A stretch of DNA of 7,055 nt from Bordetella parapertussis (GTDB lineage: Bacteria > Pseudomonadota > Gammaproteobacteria > Burkholderiales > Burkholderiaceae_C). Location of the stretch: contig CAMDAN010000112.1 in NCBI GenBank assembly GCA_945888535.1, positions 1 to 7,055 of the forward strand. Reading direction: 5' to 3'. A program made the translations under genes and the position numbers. Position 1 is the first letter of the stretch. Each line of letters begins with the position of its first letter. Under the pieces are notes generated by a model, which was not told the DNA's origin, did no database searches, and worked only from the letters and a program-made list of their open reading frames with translations. This document shows positions 6,644 through 7,055 of this stretch, piece after piece.

Positions 6644-7055
6644 TTACAAACAATGCATCTTGTCGCCTTTGACAAACCCAAGCGGTGTCCACGACACCCC
6701 CGCGCCTAACGCGATGACCTTAAAGAGTTCCCCCATTTCATGCTCCAAGATCAGTTTTTGAGCCGCGACTCGCTCAGGCAGACTGGCCGCTTGCATCAGC
6801 TCCACGATGCCGCAGTTCATTAAAAAATGAGCCTGGTTGGTGTATCCCAAAACCTCTAAGCCCGCGTCCTGCGCAGCCAAGGCGATGCCTGTGAAGTTAA
6901 CGTGGGCGGTAATGTCTTTTTGACCCACTTGGGTGAGTGGGTCTGTGTCACTCTGATGGGCTTGGTGGCACATCACGGTTCCCATGTGGCGCTGCGGATG
7001 GTAGTACTCCGACTCTGGAAAACCATAGTCCAATAAAAATACCGCACCCGTTTTC
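6644..7055 (-). CDS. MidA/NDUFAF7-family SAM-dependent methyltransferase (N-terminus off window)
   Basis: The C-terminal 136 residues of a protein whose reading frame stays open to the right edge, so the start lies outside the window. The visible part begins TGAVFLLDYGFPESEYYHP and continues QRHMGTVMCHQAH, QKDITAHVNFTGIA and LGYTNQAHFLMNCGI. I recognise these as conserved blocks of the MidA family of class I methyltransferases (formerly DUF185). A mitochondrial member, NDUFAF7, dimethylates an arginine of complex I subunit NDUFS2; the bacterial substrate is not established. The SAM-binding glycine-rich motif would lie in the missing N-terminal part, so catalytic integrity cannot be judged. 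The stop is 3 bases from the cca stop, with the two genes converging. A TTG at 7031-7033 lies in frame but is inside the conserved domain and is not a credible start. Confidence 0.9.
   Translation of the reverse strand, partial: KTGAVFLLDYGFPESEYYHPQRHMGTVMCHQAHQSDTDPLTQVGQKDITAHVNFTGIALAAQDAGLEVLGYTNQAHFLMNCGIVELMQAASLPERVAAQKLILEHEMGELFKVIALGAGVSWTPLGFVKGDKMHCL

Noticed and set aside
6922..6943. Perfect 8-bp inverted repeat GACCCACT / AGTGGGTC with a 6-base loop
   Set aside because: It lies inside the coding region of the MidA-like gene. The only T-run (6916-6921) precedes the stem on the plus strand, so it is not an intrinsic terminator in either direction. It is probably chance.

Overview
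The window looks like ordinary, tightly packed chromosomal housekeeping DNA from a betaproteobacterium, most likely a Burkholderiales member close to Comamonadaceae. This rests on the character of the proteins (a beta/gamma-type GlmU, a DUF6279-like lipoprotein, a MidA-like methyltransferase, and a neighbouring run of lytic transglycosylase, glutathione S-transferase and class II CCA enzyme). The assignment is made from recall of families, not from a search. I see no mobile element, CRISPR array, tRNA, rRNA or phage gene.

Layout, left to right. (1) glmU on the minus strand, running off the left edge and so lacking its extreme C-terminus. (2) A DUF6279-like lipoprotein gene on the plus strand, head-to-head with glmU with only 4 bases between the two preferred start codons. 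(3) A 5-formyltetrahydrofolate cyclo-ligase gene on the minus strand, convergent with the lipoprotein gene across 20 bases. (4) A soluble lytic transglycosylase gene on the plus strand; its ATG directly abuts the cyclo-ligase ATG on the other strand, so there is no intergenic base. (5) A glutathione S-transferase gene and (6) a CCA tRNA nucleotidyltransferase gene follow on the plus strand with gaps of 16 and 22 bases, forming a probable three-gene transcription unit. (7) The C-terminal part of a MidA-family methyltransferase gene is on the minus strand, convergent with cca across 3 bases and running off the right edge. No gap exceeds 22 bases, and all gaps together total about 65 bases, so there is no unexplained non-coding stretch.

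Functions. GlmU makes UDP-GlcNAc, the precursor of peptidoglycan and lipopolysaccharide. The lytic transglycosylase cleaves peptidoglycan in the periplasm. The lipoprotein is an envelope protein of unknown role. The cyclo-ligase serves folate one-carbon metabolism and the CCA enzyme finishes or repairs tRNA 3' ends. The genes share no obvious pathway; the arrangement reads as a compact core-genome neighbourhood.

I found no convincing new system. The points most worth a second look are the CCA enzyme, whose C-terminal HD domain appears shortened and stripped of its metal ligands, and the two divergent gene pairs with no room for a conventional intergenic promoter, including a possible leaderless start for the transglycosylase gene.
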